The notes under the pieces: model-generated
The model's database searches: none
Told to the model about the DNA's origin: nothing
The model's input: the letters and a program-made list of their open reading frames with translations, nothing else
Translations under genes and position numbers: made by a program
Shown: positions 23,669-32,104 of the stretch, piece by piece
Layout: each line of letters opens with the position of its first letter
Position numbering within the stretch: the stretch's first letter is position 1
Assembly: GCA_028767165.1 (NCBI GenBank)
Contig: JARACJ010000004.1
Span: 186,001-250,000, forward strand
From: Proteobacteria bacterium DTSAM18
Lineage (GTDB): Bacteria > Myxococcota_A > UBA796 > GCA-2862545
Reading direction: 5' to 3'
Length of the DNA: 64,000 nucleotides

Positions 23669-25516
23669 GTGCGGGCTTCGTTCTGGATCATCGGTTCGGT
23701 TCTGTCGGGGTTGTGGGCTTGTGATCCGGGTACTGCCGAACCGACGCGGATCGACTGGTGCGAGGGTCCGGTGCGCTCCCTCGGCCAGACCGTCGATGCC
23801 TTCGGCCTGACCCGCTTTCCCGATGATCTCCTACGGGTGACCGACCCGTCCAGCCCGACCGGGTACCGGGTGGATCCCTGGGCCCTGCACGACGGGTGGA
23901 GCGACGACTGGAGCGAGCTCGTCCAGGGCGCGCTCAGCGTCATCCCGCGGCGCTCGGGCTTTTCCCGGGCGGGCGGATGGGTGGTGCGGTTCGAAGGGGA
24001 GCCGGGTACGCCCCAGGGCGGAGGCGAAGAACCGGCTTGGGGCGATGACCTCCTCCTGGTGGCGCTCGAGGAGGAGGGGCCCCGGCTCGTGTCCTTCTCG
24101 GTCGTGCCCACCGAGGATGCGCAGACCCTCGTGGTGGAGCCCTGGCTACCGCTGGCGCCGGGCACGCGGCACGCGCTGGTCCTGCGCGCCTCCCACCAGG
24201 CGCCCGGCGGGGGCTGCGTCTCGCCGTCCCGGCAGGAGCGCCGGCTGATCACGGGGGCCGCCGAGGTGGATCCCGAGGGTCTGCACGCGGGCGTGGTGGA
24301 GCAGCTGGGGCTGTCGCCCGAGGAGATCTCGGTGCTTGTGGTGGCCACCACCCACGACGACGCCCGGCAGATCGTGCAGGCCCGCGAGGCCGCGCTCGCT
24401 GCGCCCGCGGCGGGCGGATGGGATCTGGTGTGCCAGCCCGACACCGGGGGCCGCCGGTGTGAGGGCACGTTCCCGGCCTGGGACCTGCGGATGGTGGAAG
24501 ACGTGGCGTCGAGCGAGCCCAGCACCTCCTGGGACGTGCCGGTCACGGTGTGGCTGCCCGCGGGCGACGGTCCTCATCCCGTCGTGGTCTACGGCCACGG
24601 CATCGCGTCGGATCGCACCGAGGCGGAGCGGGTGGTCGAGGCGGTGCGGCCCGAGGGCATCGCGGTGGTGGCGTCCCAGACCCCCCACCACGGGGATCAC
24701 CCCCTCGCCGGCGATGGCGACGCCGCGATGGTGTTCCTGGGCGTGACCCTCGAGCCCCCGAGCATCGACGGGCAGATGCTGGTGCGCAACTTCGCCCAGA
24801 CCTCCCTCGAGCGGATGCAGCTCACCCAGCTCATCCTGGCGGACGACGATCTCGACGGCGACGGTGTGGCCGATCTCGACACCTCGTCGATGGCCTACGT
24901 CGGGGCGAGCCTCGGGGCGCTGCTCGGGGTGAGCGTGGTGGCCCTCGAGGAGGAGCTGTCGGCGTCGGTGCACATCGTCGGCGGAGGGCAGCTGTATCGG
25001 TTCGTGCAGGACAACCTGCGCAACCTGGGCCTGGAGGCCGTCGTCACCACGGCGGTGGGCAGCGAGCAGGCCGCGCCGCTGTTCTACACGCTGCTGCAGA
25101 CCGCGGCGGACCCGGTCGATCCCGTGCTGTGGGGTGATCATCTGGTGCGTGGAGACTTCCGGGCCACGGCGGTGCCGGATCTGCTGCTTCCGGTGGCGAT
25201 GGACGACGAGATCATCCCGCAGGTGGGCAGCGAGATGCTGGCCCGGTCGATGCACCTGCCGATGCTCAACCTGCCGGATCTACCCGTCGCAGGGCTCGAG
25301 CCACAGCTCGACGGGCCCTGGACGGCCAACCGGGAGGGCCGAACGGCGGGGTTCTACCGCTACGACGTCATCACCCGGGAGGATGGACAGGTGAGTGCCG
25401 AGGCCGATCACTGGCACACGGCCACGAGCTTCGAGATGCTCGAACAGGTCCGGGAGTTCCTGCTGTCGTGGGCCTACGAGGAGCACGCCGTCATCGTCGA
25501 TCCCCTCGGCGGGTGA
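23669..25516 (+). CDS. Alpha/beta-hydrolase-type lipoprotein (putative esterase/lipase)
   Basis: A 615-residue lipoprotein starting at GTG 23669, with a very strong GGAGGGAGG upstream. The lipobox is 'LWAC' (Cys18). An N-terminal beta-rich half (with 'PWLPLAPGTRHALVL', recalling the N-terminal domain of bacterial virulence-factor-type lipases) precedes an alpha/beta hydrolase. Landmarks are oxyanion region 'VVVYGHGIASDR', nucleophile elbow 'VGASLGA' (near 24900), acid in 'AMDDEIIPQVGS' (near 25200) and His in 'DHWHTATS' (near 25410). A Ca-binding-like 'DDDLDGDGVADLD' loop precedes the elbow. Likely a surface ester hydrolase; substrate unknown. Confidence 0.8.
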   Translation: MRASFWIIGSVLSGLWACDPGTAEPTRIDWCEGPVRSLGQTVDAFGLTRFPDDLLRVTDPSSPTGYRVDPWALHDGWSDDWSELVQGALSVIPRRSGFSRAGGWVVRFEGEPGTPQGGGEEPAWGDDLLLVALEEEGPRLVSFSVVPTEDAQTLVVEPWLPLAPGTRHALVLRASHQAPGGGCVSPSRQERRLITGAAEVDPEGLHAGVVEQLGLSPEEISVLVVATTHDDARQIVQAREAALAAPAAGGWDLVCQPDTGGRRCEGTFPAWDLRMVEDVASSEPSTSWDVPVTVWLPAGDGPHPVVVYGHGIASDRTEAERVVEAVRPEGIAVVASQTPHHGDHPLAGDGDAAMVFLGVTLEPPSIDGQMLVRNFAQTSLERMQLTQLILADDDLDGDGVADLDTSSMAYVGASLGALLGVSVVALEEELSASVHIVGGGQLYRFVQDNLRNLGLEAVVTTAVGSEQAAPLFYTLLQTAADPVDPVLWGDHLVRGDFRATAVPDLLLPVAMDDEIIPQVGSEMLARSMHLPMLNLPDLPVAGLEPQLDGPWTANREGRTAGFYRYDVITREDGQVSAEADHWHTATSFEMLEQVREFLLSWAYEEHAVIVDPLGG

Positions 25517-25571
25517 GCCGGGTGCGCCAGCTTCGCGTGCCCGGGTTAGGTGCGGGTCCCCGGAGGAACCG

Positions 25572-26114
25572 ATGGCCGACATGACCGAGCTGGAGATGCT
25601 GCTGGAGCAGGTGGACGAGCTGCTGGGCGAGCCCCTGATCGACGGTGAAGATGCCCTGGAGCTGGCCGCGGTGGCCGGTCTGGCGGCCCGGCTCGGCGCG
25701 CCCGCCGAGGCCCTGGCCGATGCCGTCGCCTGGCGCGACAGCGAGGATGGTCAGGAGCTCATCACCCAGGGCTTCGAGGAGCTGGAGCTGGGCGAGCTCG
25801 TGGAGTGGATCGACAACCTCATGGGCTCCGAGGAGGACGAGGTCGAGGAGGCCCTGTCCGACTTCGACGACCTGGTGGCCGCGGCCGTCTGGTGTGGTCG
25901 GTCGGGTCAGGTGGCACAGGCCGCCCGCGAGGTCGAGGCCAGCATCCAGTCCGTGCCGGATCCCTTCGCCCCCCTGGCATGGCTCGCCGAGCAGATGATC
26001 GCCCTCGAGGCGGTGGGCACGCGGCGGGATCTGTACGGCTACTGGTTTGCGGTGGCAGACGCCGCGCAATGGGCCGACGGCGACGGCGAAGACGACGACG
26101 CCGATCGGGACTGA
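25572..26114 (+). CDS. Acidic hypothetical cytosolic protein
   Basis: A 180-residue, strongly acidic, Ala/Leu/Glu-rich helical protein without signal peptide. It starts 'MADMTELEMLLEQVDELLG', continues with repeated helices, and ends in an Asp/Glu tail. GGAGGAA precedes the ATG. No family recognised; the helix pattern could be TPR- or HEAT-like, but no motif is convincing. Confidence 0.6.
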   Translation: MADMTELEMLLEQVDELLGEPLIDGEDALELAAVAGLAARLGAPAEALADAVAWRDSEDGQELITQGFEELELGELVEWIDNLMGSEEDEVEEALSDFDDLVAAAVWCGRSGQVAQAAREVEASIQSVPDPFAPLAWLAEQMIALEAVGTRRDLYGYWFAVADAAQWADGDGEDDDADRD

Positions 26115-26216
26115 GGCAAAACCACCGTCGAACGGGCTGCATCGTGCGTCCCGACGGGGATTGCATGCTGACGGATCGCCGCAGCTTCGTGTATGACCTC
26201 CATCTCGGAGGCTGCG

Positions 26217-27248
26217 ATGACACGTTGCTGGTGGTTTCTTCTTTCCGCAGGTTGCACGCTGAGCCCGGTCGTCGATGACAGCATCGGTGAGACCGGATCC
26301 ACGGGTGCGACCGACACGGGCGCCGATCTGCAGACGGAGTTCACCTCCACCACGGTGTTCGAGGCGCCCCACAGGGCCGAGCTGGTGATGGTGCTCGACA
26401 ACCGCGCCGCCCAGGACACCCTCGAGTGGCACCTCAACTCCCAGTGGGAGCACCTGTTCGACGGCTTCGACGAGGCCCAGGTCGACTGGCACGTGGGCGT
26501 CATGAACACCGATCCCCTCGAGGGCGGTCGCCTGGTGGAAGGCGCGGACCAGGTCCGCTGGATCACCGCCACCGACGCCGATCACCTCACCGAGATGAGC
26601 GACCGCGTCGAGGAGCTGTACTTCAGCGACGCCGCCGACCATGACTTCGGCCTCGAGAACATCCTCGTGTGGTTGGAGTCCGGCAACCGTGGCCACGAGC
26701 CCTCCGCCGAGACCCACTTCGTGGTGGTCTCCTCCCGCGATGACGCCAGCGACGACGACCTCGCCACCCTGAAGGCCCGCTTCGACGCCTTCCCCTCCGA
26801 TGAGGGGCGCATCCGTGTGAGCGCCGTGGTGGGTGACGTGGAGACCGGCTGCAGCAGCGAGCTCATCAGCGCCAACAGCGGCGACCGCTACACCGCCATC
26901 GCGGATCACCTGGGCGGCATGGTGCGCTCCGTCTGCATGCCGAACTTCCGCAACACGCTGTTCACGGCCGCGAAGATGGTGCAGCAGATCCGGTTCCCGG
27001 TGGTCCTCGAGGTCGCCGCGGTGCCCGAGTCGGTGACGGTCACCTTCCGCCAGCAGGGCGACGAGGCGATGACCCTGCCCACCTTCAGCGCCGACGAGTG
27101 GGCCGCCCTCGAGGATGCCGAGACCGCGTGTCCCGAAGGCCAGTGCTACGTCTGGACGCTGAACGAAGGCGCCATGTCGCTCACGGTCGAAGGCCCCGCG
27201 TACGCGGTCGGCGACGAGCTGCAGGTGGACTACACCCGCGCGCTGTGA
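26217..27248 (+). CDS. Lipoprotein with degenerate VWA-like domain
   Basis: A 343-residue lipoprotein: lipobox 'LSAGC' (Cys13), then a Thr/Gly/Asp linker. The core follows the pattern of myxobacterial VWA lipoproteins, whose first strand reads 'D-I-L-F-V-V-D-N-S-G-S-M'. Here it is 'ELVMVLDNRAAQDTLEW', so the DxSxS metal site is lost. Later features fit a VWA core: 'VDWHVGVMNTD', 'ENILVWLESGN' and 'THFVVVSSRDDASDDD'. A small C-terminal beta domain ('YVWTLNEGAMSLTVEG') follows. Start 26217 is chosen for its GGAGG. Probably a pseudo-adhesion domain that binds partners without Mg2+. Confidence 0.65.
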   Translation: MTRCWWFLLSAGCTLSPVVDDSIGETGSTGATDTGADLQTEFTSTTVFEAPHRAELVMVLDNRAAQDTLEWHLNSQWEHLFDGFDEAQVDWHVGVMNTDPLEGGRLVEGADQVRWITATDADHLTEMSDRVEELYFSDAADHDFGLENILVWLESGNRGHEPSAETHFVVVSSRDDASDDDLATLKARFDAFPSDEGRIRVSAVVGDVETGCSSELISANSGDRYTAIADHLGGMVRSVCMPNFRNTLFTAAKMVQQIRFPVVLEVAAVPESVTVTFRQQGDEAMTLPTFSADEWAALEDAETACPEGQCYVWTLNEGAMSLTVEGPAYAVGDELQVDYTRAL

Positions 27249-27296
27249 GAGCCGGGCGGGCTCCTGGCCTCGTGGACCAGGGAACGACCCGCACCC

Positions 27297-28013
27297 TCAG
27301 TCGAGCATCTGGCCCGCGGCTGCCTTCTCCCCGTCGAACCACATCACCGCATCCAGGTCGAACCCTCCGCCGGGGGGCTCGTAGCCGGCGGCCGTGCCGG
27401 CGTCGGTGATGCGGACGTGGGTGATCGAGGTCAGGCCGAGGTCGGCGAGATCGAAGGCGTCGCCGCCCACGTCGGCCAGGGTCTGCACGTCCGGGCCCGG
27501 CAGGGGGTAGGCAGCGGCGGTGAGGCCGGCGCAGCCTTCGAAGGGGGCCTCGGCGGCGCAGGGGAACGCGTGCCACACCTCGCCATCGGCGGAGACCTCG
27601 ACGATGCCCGGCTCGATCCAGCCGGGGAAGGGGTTCTCGAACACGACGAGGTCGGGGCCGGGGCCGTCGACCACCGGGGCGCCGAAGGTCAGGGTGATGG
27701 AGCCGCCGAGGCCGAGGGAGAGGACGTCGGTGGAGCCACCCGCGGGGGTGGGGACGGGCTCGCCGAGGACGATGCCGGGGAATTCGTCGTAGCCGAAGCC
27801 CGCGCCGTCGCCCGCGGTGAAGTCGACCACCTCGGTGGCGAAGCCGTAGGAGCCTTCGGGCCAGGGCCAGGTGGCCGGCAGGGCGGTGTCGACCGGGGAA
27901 GCGGTCTCGGCGGTGTCCGCGGTGTCGGGATCCACCAGCTCACCGGTCTCGGCGGGTGGTGGCGAGCCGTCGGTGCAGCCGATCAGGAGGAACAGGGGAA
28001 GGGTGCGAATCAT
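27297..28013 (-). CDS. Cell-surface lipoprotein with Asp/Thr linker
   Basis: A 238-residue lipoprotein: lipobox 'LLIGC' (Cys13), linker '[17 protein letters not shown]', then a single beta-sandwich-type domain. Its blocks '[30 protein letters not shown]', '[17 protein letters not shown]' and '[21 protein letters not shown]' match a surface-protein family common in myxobacteria and Bacteroidetes, often annotated only as cell surface protein. Role unknown, possibly glycan or matrix binding. The start overlaps the end of trhO by 4 bases (ATGA), so it is co-transcribed despite the unrelated function. Confidence 0.72.
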   Translation of the reverse strand: MIRTLPLFLLIGCTDGSPPPAETGELVDPDTADTAETASPVDTALPATWPWPEGSYGFATEVVDFTAGDGAGFGYDEFPGIVLGEPVPTPAGGSTDVLSLGLGGSITLTFGAPVVDGPGPDLVVFENPFPGWIEPGIVEVSADGEVWHAFPCAAEAPFEGCAGLTAAAYPLPGPDVQTLADVGGDAFDLADLGLTSITHVRITDAGTAAGYEPPGGGFDLDAVMWFDGEKAAAGQMLD

Positions 28014-29002
28014 GCGTCGCTCCTTGCGGCTTCGGCGGCCTGGCGATCGGCTTCCTTGCGGGCGGCCTTGTCGGCCTTGCCGTCGAGGTAGGCCTCGGGC
28101 CCCATGTGCCGCTGGCCGCGCTCGGCGGCGAGGTCGAGCTGGTGGGCCCGCTCCCGCAGTGCCTGTCGCTTGTCGTCGTCGAGGGTGTGATCGCAGTAGG
28201 GGCAGCTCACGTGTCGCTCGTAGGCGGGGTGAGCCCGGTCCTCGGCGTCCAGCGGGGCGCGGCAGCCGAAGCACATGGTGTGGCCGCTGGGCTTCAGCTC
28301 CTGGTCGACGGCGATGCGGCCATCGAAGACGAAGCAGTCGCCCTTCCAGGCGGACTGCTCGGTGGGGACCTCCTCGAAGTACTTCAGGATGCCGCCCTTG
28401 AGGTGGAAGACCGTCTCGAAGCCCTTGCTGAGCAGGTAGCTCGACGCCTTCTCGCACCGGATGCCGCCCGTGCAGAACATGGCGACCTTCTTGTGCCGGC
28501 TGGGGTCGAAGTTGGCGTCGACCCAGGCGGGGAAGTCGCGGAAGCTGGTGATGTCGGGGTCGATGGCGCCCTCGAAGGTGCCCACGCGGACCTCGTAGTC
28601 GTTGCGGGTGTCGACCAGCACGACCTCGGGATCGGCGATGATGTCGTTCCAGTCCTGGGGATCGACGTAGGTGCCCACCTTGTCGAGGGGATCGACCGAC
28701 GGCACGCCCATGGTGACGATCTCCTGCTTCAGCCGGACCTTCATGCGGATGAAGGGCTGCTCGTCCGCGAAGGACTCCTTGTGCAGCAGGTCTTCGAGGC
28801 CGGGCTGGCCGCGGAGGAAGCCGAGCAGGGCGTCGATGCCCTCGCGGGGGCCGGCCACGGTGCCGTTGATGCCCTCGTGGGCCAGCAGCAGGATGCCGCG
28901 GACCTGGTGGGCCTCACACAGCTCCTTGAGGGGCTCGCGAAGGGCCTCGTGGCTCTGCATGGGTACGAACTTGTACAGGGCGGCGATGACGATGGGCTGC
29001 AT
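28010..29002 (-). CDS. trhO: tRNA uridine(34) hydroxylase TrhO (rhodanese-like)
   Basis: A 330-residue cytosolic enzyme of the TrhO/YceA family, which forms 5-hydroxyuridine at wobble position 34 of tRNAs. The N-terminal acylphosphatase-like domain (1-95, 'ALYKFVP', '[16 protein letters not shown]') is family-diagnostic. The rhodanese domain (about 120-215) carries active-site Cys177 in '[15 protein letters not shown]'. Two CxxC pairs ('CFGC', 'CPYC') form the C-terminal zinc-like site. A Lys/Ala/Arg-rich tail closes the protein. The start at 29002 has GGAG at good spacing. Confidence 0.95.
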   Translation of the reverse strand: MQPIVIAALYKFVPMQSHEALREPLKELCEAHQVRGILLLAHEGINGTVAGPREGIDALLGFLRGQPGLEDLLHKESFADEQPFIRMKVRLKQEIVTMGVPSVDPLDKVGTYVDPQDWNDIIADPEVVLVDTRNDYEVRVGTFEGAIDPDITSFRDFPAWVDANFDPSRHKKVAMFCTGGIRCEKASSYLLSKGFETVFHLKGGILKYFEEVPTEQSAWKGDCFVFDGRIAVDQELKPSGHTMCFGCRAPLDAEDRAHPAYERHVSCPYCDHTLDDDKRQALRERAHQLDLAAERGQRHMGPEAYLDGKADKAARKEADRQAAEAARSDA

Positions 29003-29074
29003 TCGAACTCCACGGATGGCCGGATCTACCCCGCTGGACGGGGAGGCGGCCACCGTGGGGGCGACAGGGGGCCG

Positions 29075-30535
29075 TCAAGGCGTGGCGCTGCCGAGGGCCA
29101 CCACCTTCTCCGACTCGCACTCCCGCAGGCGCAGGTAGTCCTCCCAGGCATCGTCGCCGCCGCTCGACAGGGTGTGGGCCCGGAACAGGGTCTCCCAGGC
29201 CTGTGCGAGGCGCATGAGCATGGCCCGACGCACCCGCAGGGCGTCCCAGCGCTTCCAGCCCTGTTCGGCGGCGTCCTGGGCCTGCTCGAGCTGCACCGCC
29301 GTGGGGCTGAGGTTGAGGGCCTGGCGGATCTCGTCCTCGTGGGCGGCGAGGGCCCGGTCGAAGTCGGGGTGCCAGGCGTCGTCGAGGACAGGCCAACGGT
29401 GCAGCAGGGCGACCCTGTGGGCACGCCAGGCGGCGTCCTCGGCTTCGGCGAGCACGTCGAGCTCCTCGGCGAGCGCGTCGAGCTGTCCCGCGACCGCGTC
29501 CAGTGCCCTCAGGGTGGACGGATGGTCGGTGGTGCCGAGCTCCTTCGACAGCGTGGCGATCAGGGCTCGCTCCGGGGCGTACAGGGGGTGCTCGGGCAGG
29601 TCCGGGATCTGCTCGGGGTAGGGGATCCAGCGGGCGAGCCAGGCTTCGGAGGTGGTGAGCGGGATGTCGATGGAGTGGGCGTGCGCGGCGGCCCAGTGGT
29701 GGGCCTCGAGCAGGCTGAGCTTGCCATCGCCATCGGCGTCGGCGTCGGCGGGCAGGGGTGTGCCATCCTTGCGGGTGCCTTCCAGGGCGGCCCACAGGTG
29801 CACGCTGTAGGCCTCCTGGGCGAGGCGATCGGGGTCCGGGTCGCAGCCGCTGGACTTCTCGCCGGGAGGCGCGGCGAAGAAGCCGCAGAAGTCGCGGACG
29901 GTCTCGGTGGCAGGACGGACGGCCACCTCCGCGAAGGCGCCGCCGAAGCAGGCCGTGTTGATCATGCGCATGGGCCGCTTGTTCTTCGGGCGGTCGAGCA
30001 GGCGCTGCATGTCGGACACCGTGATGCGCCCGTCGCCCCACAGCACGATGGCGTTGTCGGCCGTGCTGGTCTGGCCGGGCTCTCCGTGGCCGGCGAACAC
30101 CATCCACAGGGGATCGCCCTTCTTCTCCAGCAGTCCACGGAGGGTCTGCATCACGATGGGGCGCGTGGCCGGGGCATCGATCTGCAGGGTGGCGTGCACG
30201 TAGGAGAGATCCGTGGAGGCGTAGCTGCCGTACAGCAGGGCGAGGTGCTCCTTGACCGAGGCCGGTTCGTCATCTCGCAGGCGCGCCACGTAGGAGCGGG
30301 GCCCACCCGCGAACAGGACGAGACCCTCGCCGCCAAGGGCTTTCTCGGCGGATGCGATGTCCTGCTGCAGGGCGAACGGGCTGGACGCAGGATCGGCACC
30401 TCCGCCCACGAAGAGCCGATCCATGCCACGGGTGGTCTCCGGCGGCGAAGCAGATGCCTTGGACCAATCTGCCTTCTGGTGCTTCGGTGGTTCTTGGGGC
30501 GCTTGGCAGGCGATGAGCAGCAACCAGGGGAGCAT
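29075..30535 (-). CDS. Caspase-like (C13/C14 fold) lipoprotein with EF-hand
   Basis: A 486-residue predicted lipoprotein (lipobox 'LIAC', Cys10). The catalytic dyad of the caspase/legumain fold is visible: His150 in 'WMVFAGHGEPG' and Cys196 in 'MINTACFGGAF', 46 residues apart as expected. A perfect EF-hand loop (residues 266-277: D1, D3, D5, G6, L8, S9, E12) follows, so calcium may control activity. The C-terminal 180 residues are helical. In this clan, proteases cut after basic or acidic residues. It is divergent from the Ser/Thr kinase gene with only 63 bases between starts. RBS weak (AAGAA). Confidence 0.75.
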   Translation of the reverse strand: MLPWLLLIACQAPQEPPKHQKADWSKASASPPETTRGMDRLFVGGGADPASSPFALQQDIASAEKALGGEGLVLFAGGPRSYVARLRDDEPASVKEHLALLYGSYASTDLSYVHATLQIDAPATRPIVMQTLRGLLEKKGDPLWMVFAGHGEPGQTSTADNAIVLWGDGRITVSDMQRLLDRPKNKRPMRMINTACFGGAFAEVAVRPATETVRDFCGFFAAPPGEKSSGCDPDPDRLAQEAYSVHLWAALEGTRKDGTPLPADADADGDGKLSLLEAHHWAAAHAHSIDIPLTTSEAWLARWIPYPEQIPDLPEHPLYAPERALIATLSKELGTTDHPSTLRALDAVAGQLDALAEELDVLAEAEDAAWRAHRVALLHRWPVLDDAWHPDFDRALAAHEDEIRQALNLSPTAVQLEQAQDAAEQGWKRWDALRVRRAMLMRLAQAWETLFRAHTLSSGGDDAWEDYLRLRECESEKVVALGSATP

Positions 30536-30598
30536 GGCGGTTCTTCTTGGGTTTTGGGAGGGTGGTGGGGTAGCGTCTGGCGTGGCCAGGGGGCGGGC

Positions 30599-32104
30599 AT
30601 GGCAGCGGAATCCGGAGATCCACCGGACAACGGGCTCATCGGGCAAGTGATCGCAGAAAAGTACGACATCCTGAGGCCGCTTGCACGGGGAGGGATGGCA
30701 CGGATCTATCTCGCCGAGCAGCAGCCGTTCGGGCGGGAGGTCGTGGTGAAGGTGTTGTCGCCGCGAGGCGCCAACGATGGCACCGATCCGGTGTTCCGGC
30801 GACGCTTCCTGCGGGAGGCCGAGGCGCTCGGGCGTCTGCGGCATCCGAACACCGTCACCGTGTTCGACTACGGGTTCCTGCAGGGCGGGGCGTCGTCCTA
30901 CATGGTGATGGAGCACGTCAACGGTCACACCCTCGCGCAGACGATGAAGGACGAGGGCGCGCTGCCCGCCGGCCGGGCCATCCGTATCGCCTACGAGATC
31001 TGCCGCAGTCTCGAGGAGGCCCATGGCCTCGGCATGGTCCACCGGGATCTCAAGCCGTCGAACGTCATGCTGCAGCCGTCGGACGAGCAGGAGCGGGTGC
31101 GGGTGCTCGACTTCGGCATCGTCAAGCTGGTGGAGGACGACCAGGTGGAGCTCACCCGGGAGGGCTACCTGGTGGGATCGCCGCCCTACATGTCGCCGGA
31201 GCAGATCCAGGGCCGGTCCGTCGACGGCCGCACCGACATCTACGCCCTCGGCGTCATCCTGTTCACGATGCTCACGGGCCGGCGGCCCTTCCACGGACAC
31301 ACCACCATGGGCGTGCTCGCGGCGCACCTGAACCAGCGGGTGCCCACGCTGGCGGAGGTGTCCGGCGAGGTGTTTCCCACACACCTCGAGGAGCTGGTGG
31401 CCACCTGCCTGCGCAAGCAGCCGGAGGAACGCTACGCGAACGTGGGCGAGCTGAAGGAGGCGCTCCGTTCCGCGGGGCGCGTGCTGGGGACCCTGGAGCT
31501 GCGCACGGCGAGTGCGGCGATGCCCGCGCCGGAGCCGAGCACCGACAGCATCGGGGCGATGACCCTGGACAGGTCCACCGGGCAGACCACCGAAGTGGCC
31601 CTGGCGCCTGCGAAGGGCGGTCGGCGCCGACTGCTCCTATGGGCGCTCGGCGTGGTGGCGCTGGTGCAGATCGTGGCGGTGCTGTGGGTCGTGTCGCGAC
31701 CGGACGCCTCCTCGCCGGACGTGGCCGCGTCCGAGGTGGCGTCGCCTGACGCCGAACCCCCGGCGGGGAAGAAGGCCGATGGGGTGGCGCTCGAGCGCGC
31801 GGTCGGTGCCAAGCCGGCGGAGCCCCCGGCGGCGGTGGCCCACACGGTGATGGTGAAGACCATTCCGATGGACGCGGTGGTCCACGAGGGCGACATGCGG
31901 CTCGGAAGCGGGGCGGTGCAGCTCGGCTTCTCCGGTGGCGAACCCGCCCGCGTGCTGGTGGTGTCCGCCGACGGGTTCGAGCCCCGGACCATCGAGGTGC
32001 CACGGCCGCCCACCCCCCACGCCGATCTCACGGTGGAGCTGAAGCCGCTCCCCGAGCCGAAGCCGTCCGATCCCTCCCCCGACGAACTGCTCCTGGAGCG
32101 ATGA
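30599..32104 (+). CDS. Hanks-type serine/threonine protein kinase with PEGA domain
   Basis: A 501-residue transmembrane kinase. The catalytic domain is about residues 22-290: Gly-loop 'LARGGMARIYLAE', Lys51 in 'VVVKVLS', 'VHRDLKPSNVML' (Asp150, Asn155), 'DFGIVKL' (171-177) and 'GSPPYMSPEQ' (193-202). The first Gly of the loop is Ala, but the rest is intact, so it should be active. A Pro/Thr linker leads to one transmembrane helix (345-366) and a periplasmic PEGA-like domain ('VMVKTIPMDAVVHEG...GFEPRTIEV'). Its stop is followed directly by the ATG of a TonB-receptor fusion that also carries PEGA repeats. The two are one operon and may signal together. Confidence 0.93.
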   Translation: MAAESGDPPDNGLIGQVIAEKYDILRPLARGGMARIYLAEQQPFGREVVVKVLSPRGANDGTDPVFRRRFLREAEALGRLRHPNTVTVFDYGFLQGGASSYMVMEHVNGHTLAQTMKDEGALPAGRAIRIAYEICRSLEEAHGLGMVHRDLKPSNVMLQPSDEQERVRVLDFGIVKLVEDDQVELTREGYLVGSPPYMSPEQIQGRSVDGRTDIYALGVILFTMLTGRRPFHGHTTMGVLAAHLNQRVPTLAEVSGEVFPTHLEELVATCLRKQPEERYANVGELKEALRSAGRVLGTLELRTASAAMPAPEPSTDSIGAMTLDRSTGQTTEVALAPAKGGRRRLLLWALGVVALVQIVAVLWVVSRPDASSPDVAASEVASPDAEPPAGKKADGVALERAVGAKPAEPPAAVAHTVMVKTIPMDAVVHEGDMRLGSGAVQLGFSGGEPARVLVVSADGFEPRTIEVPRPPTPHADLTVELKPLPEPKPSDPSPDELLLER

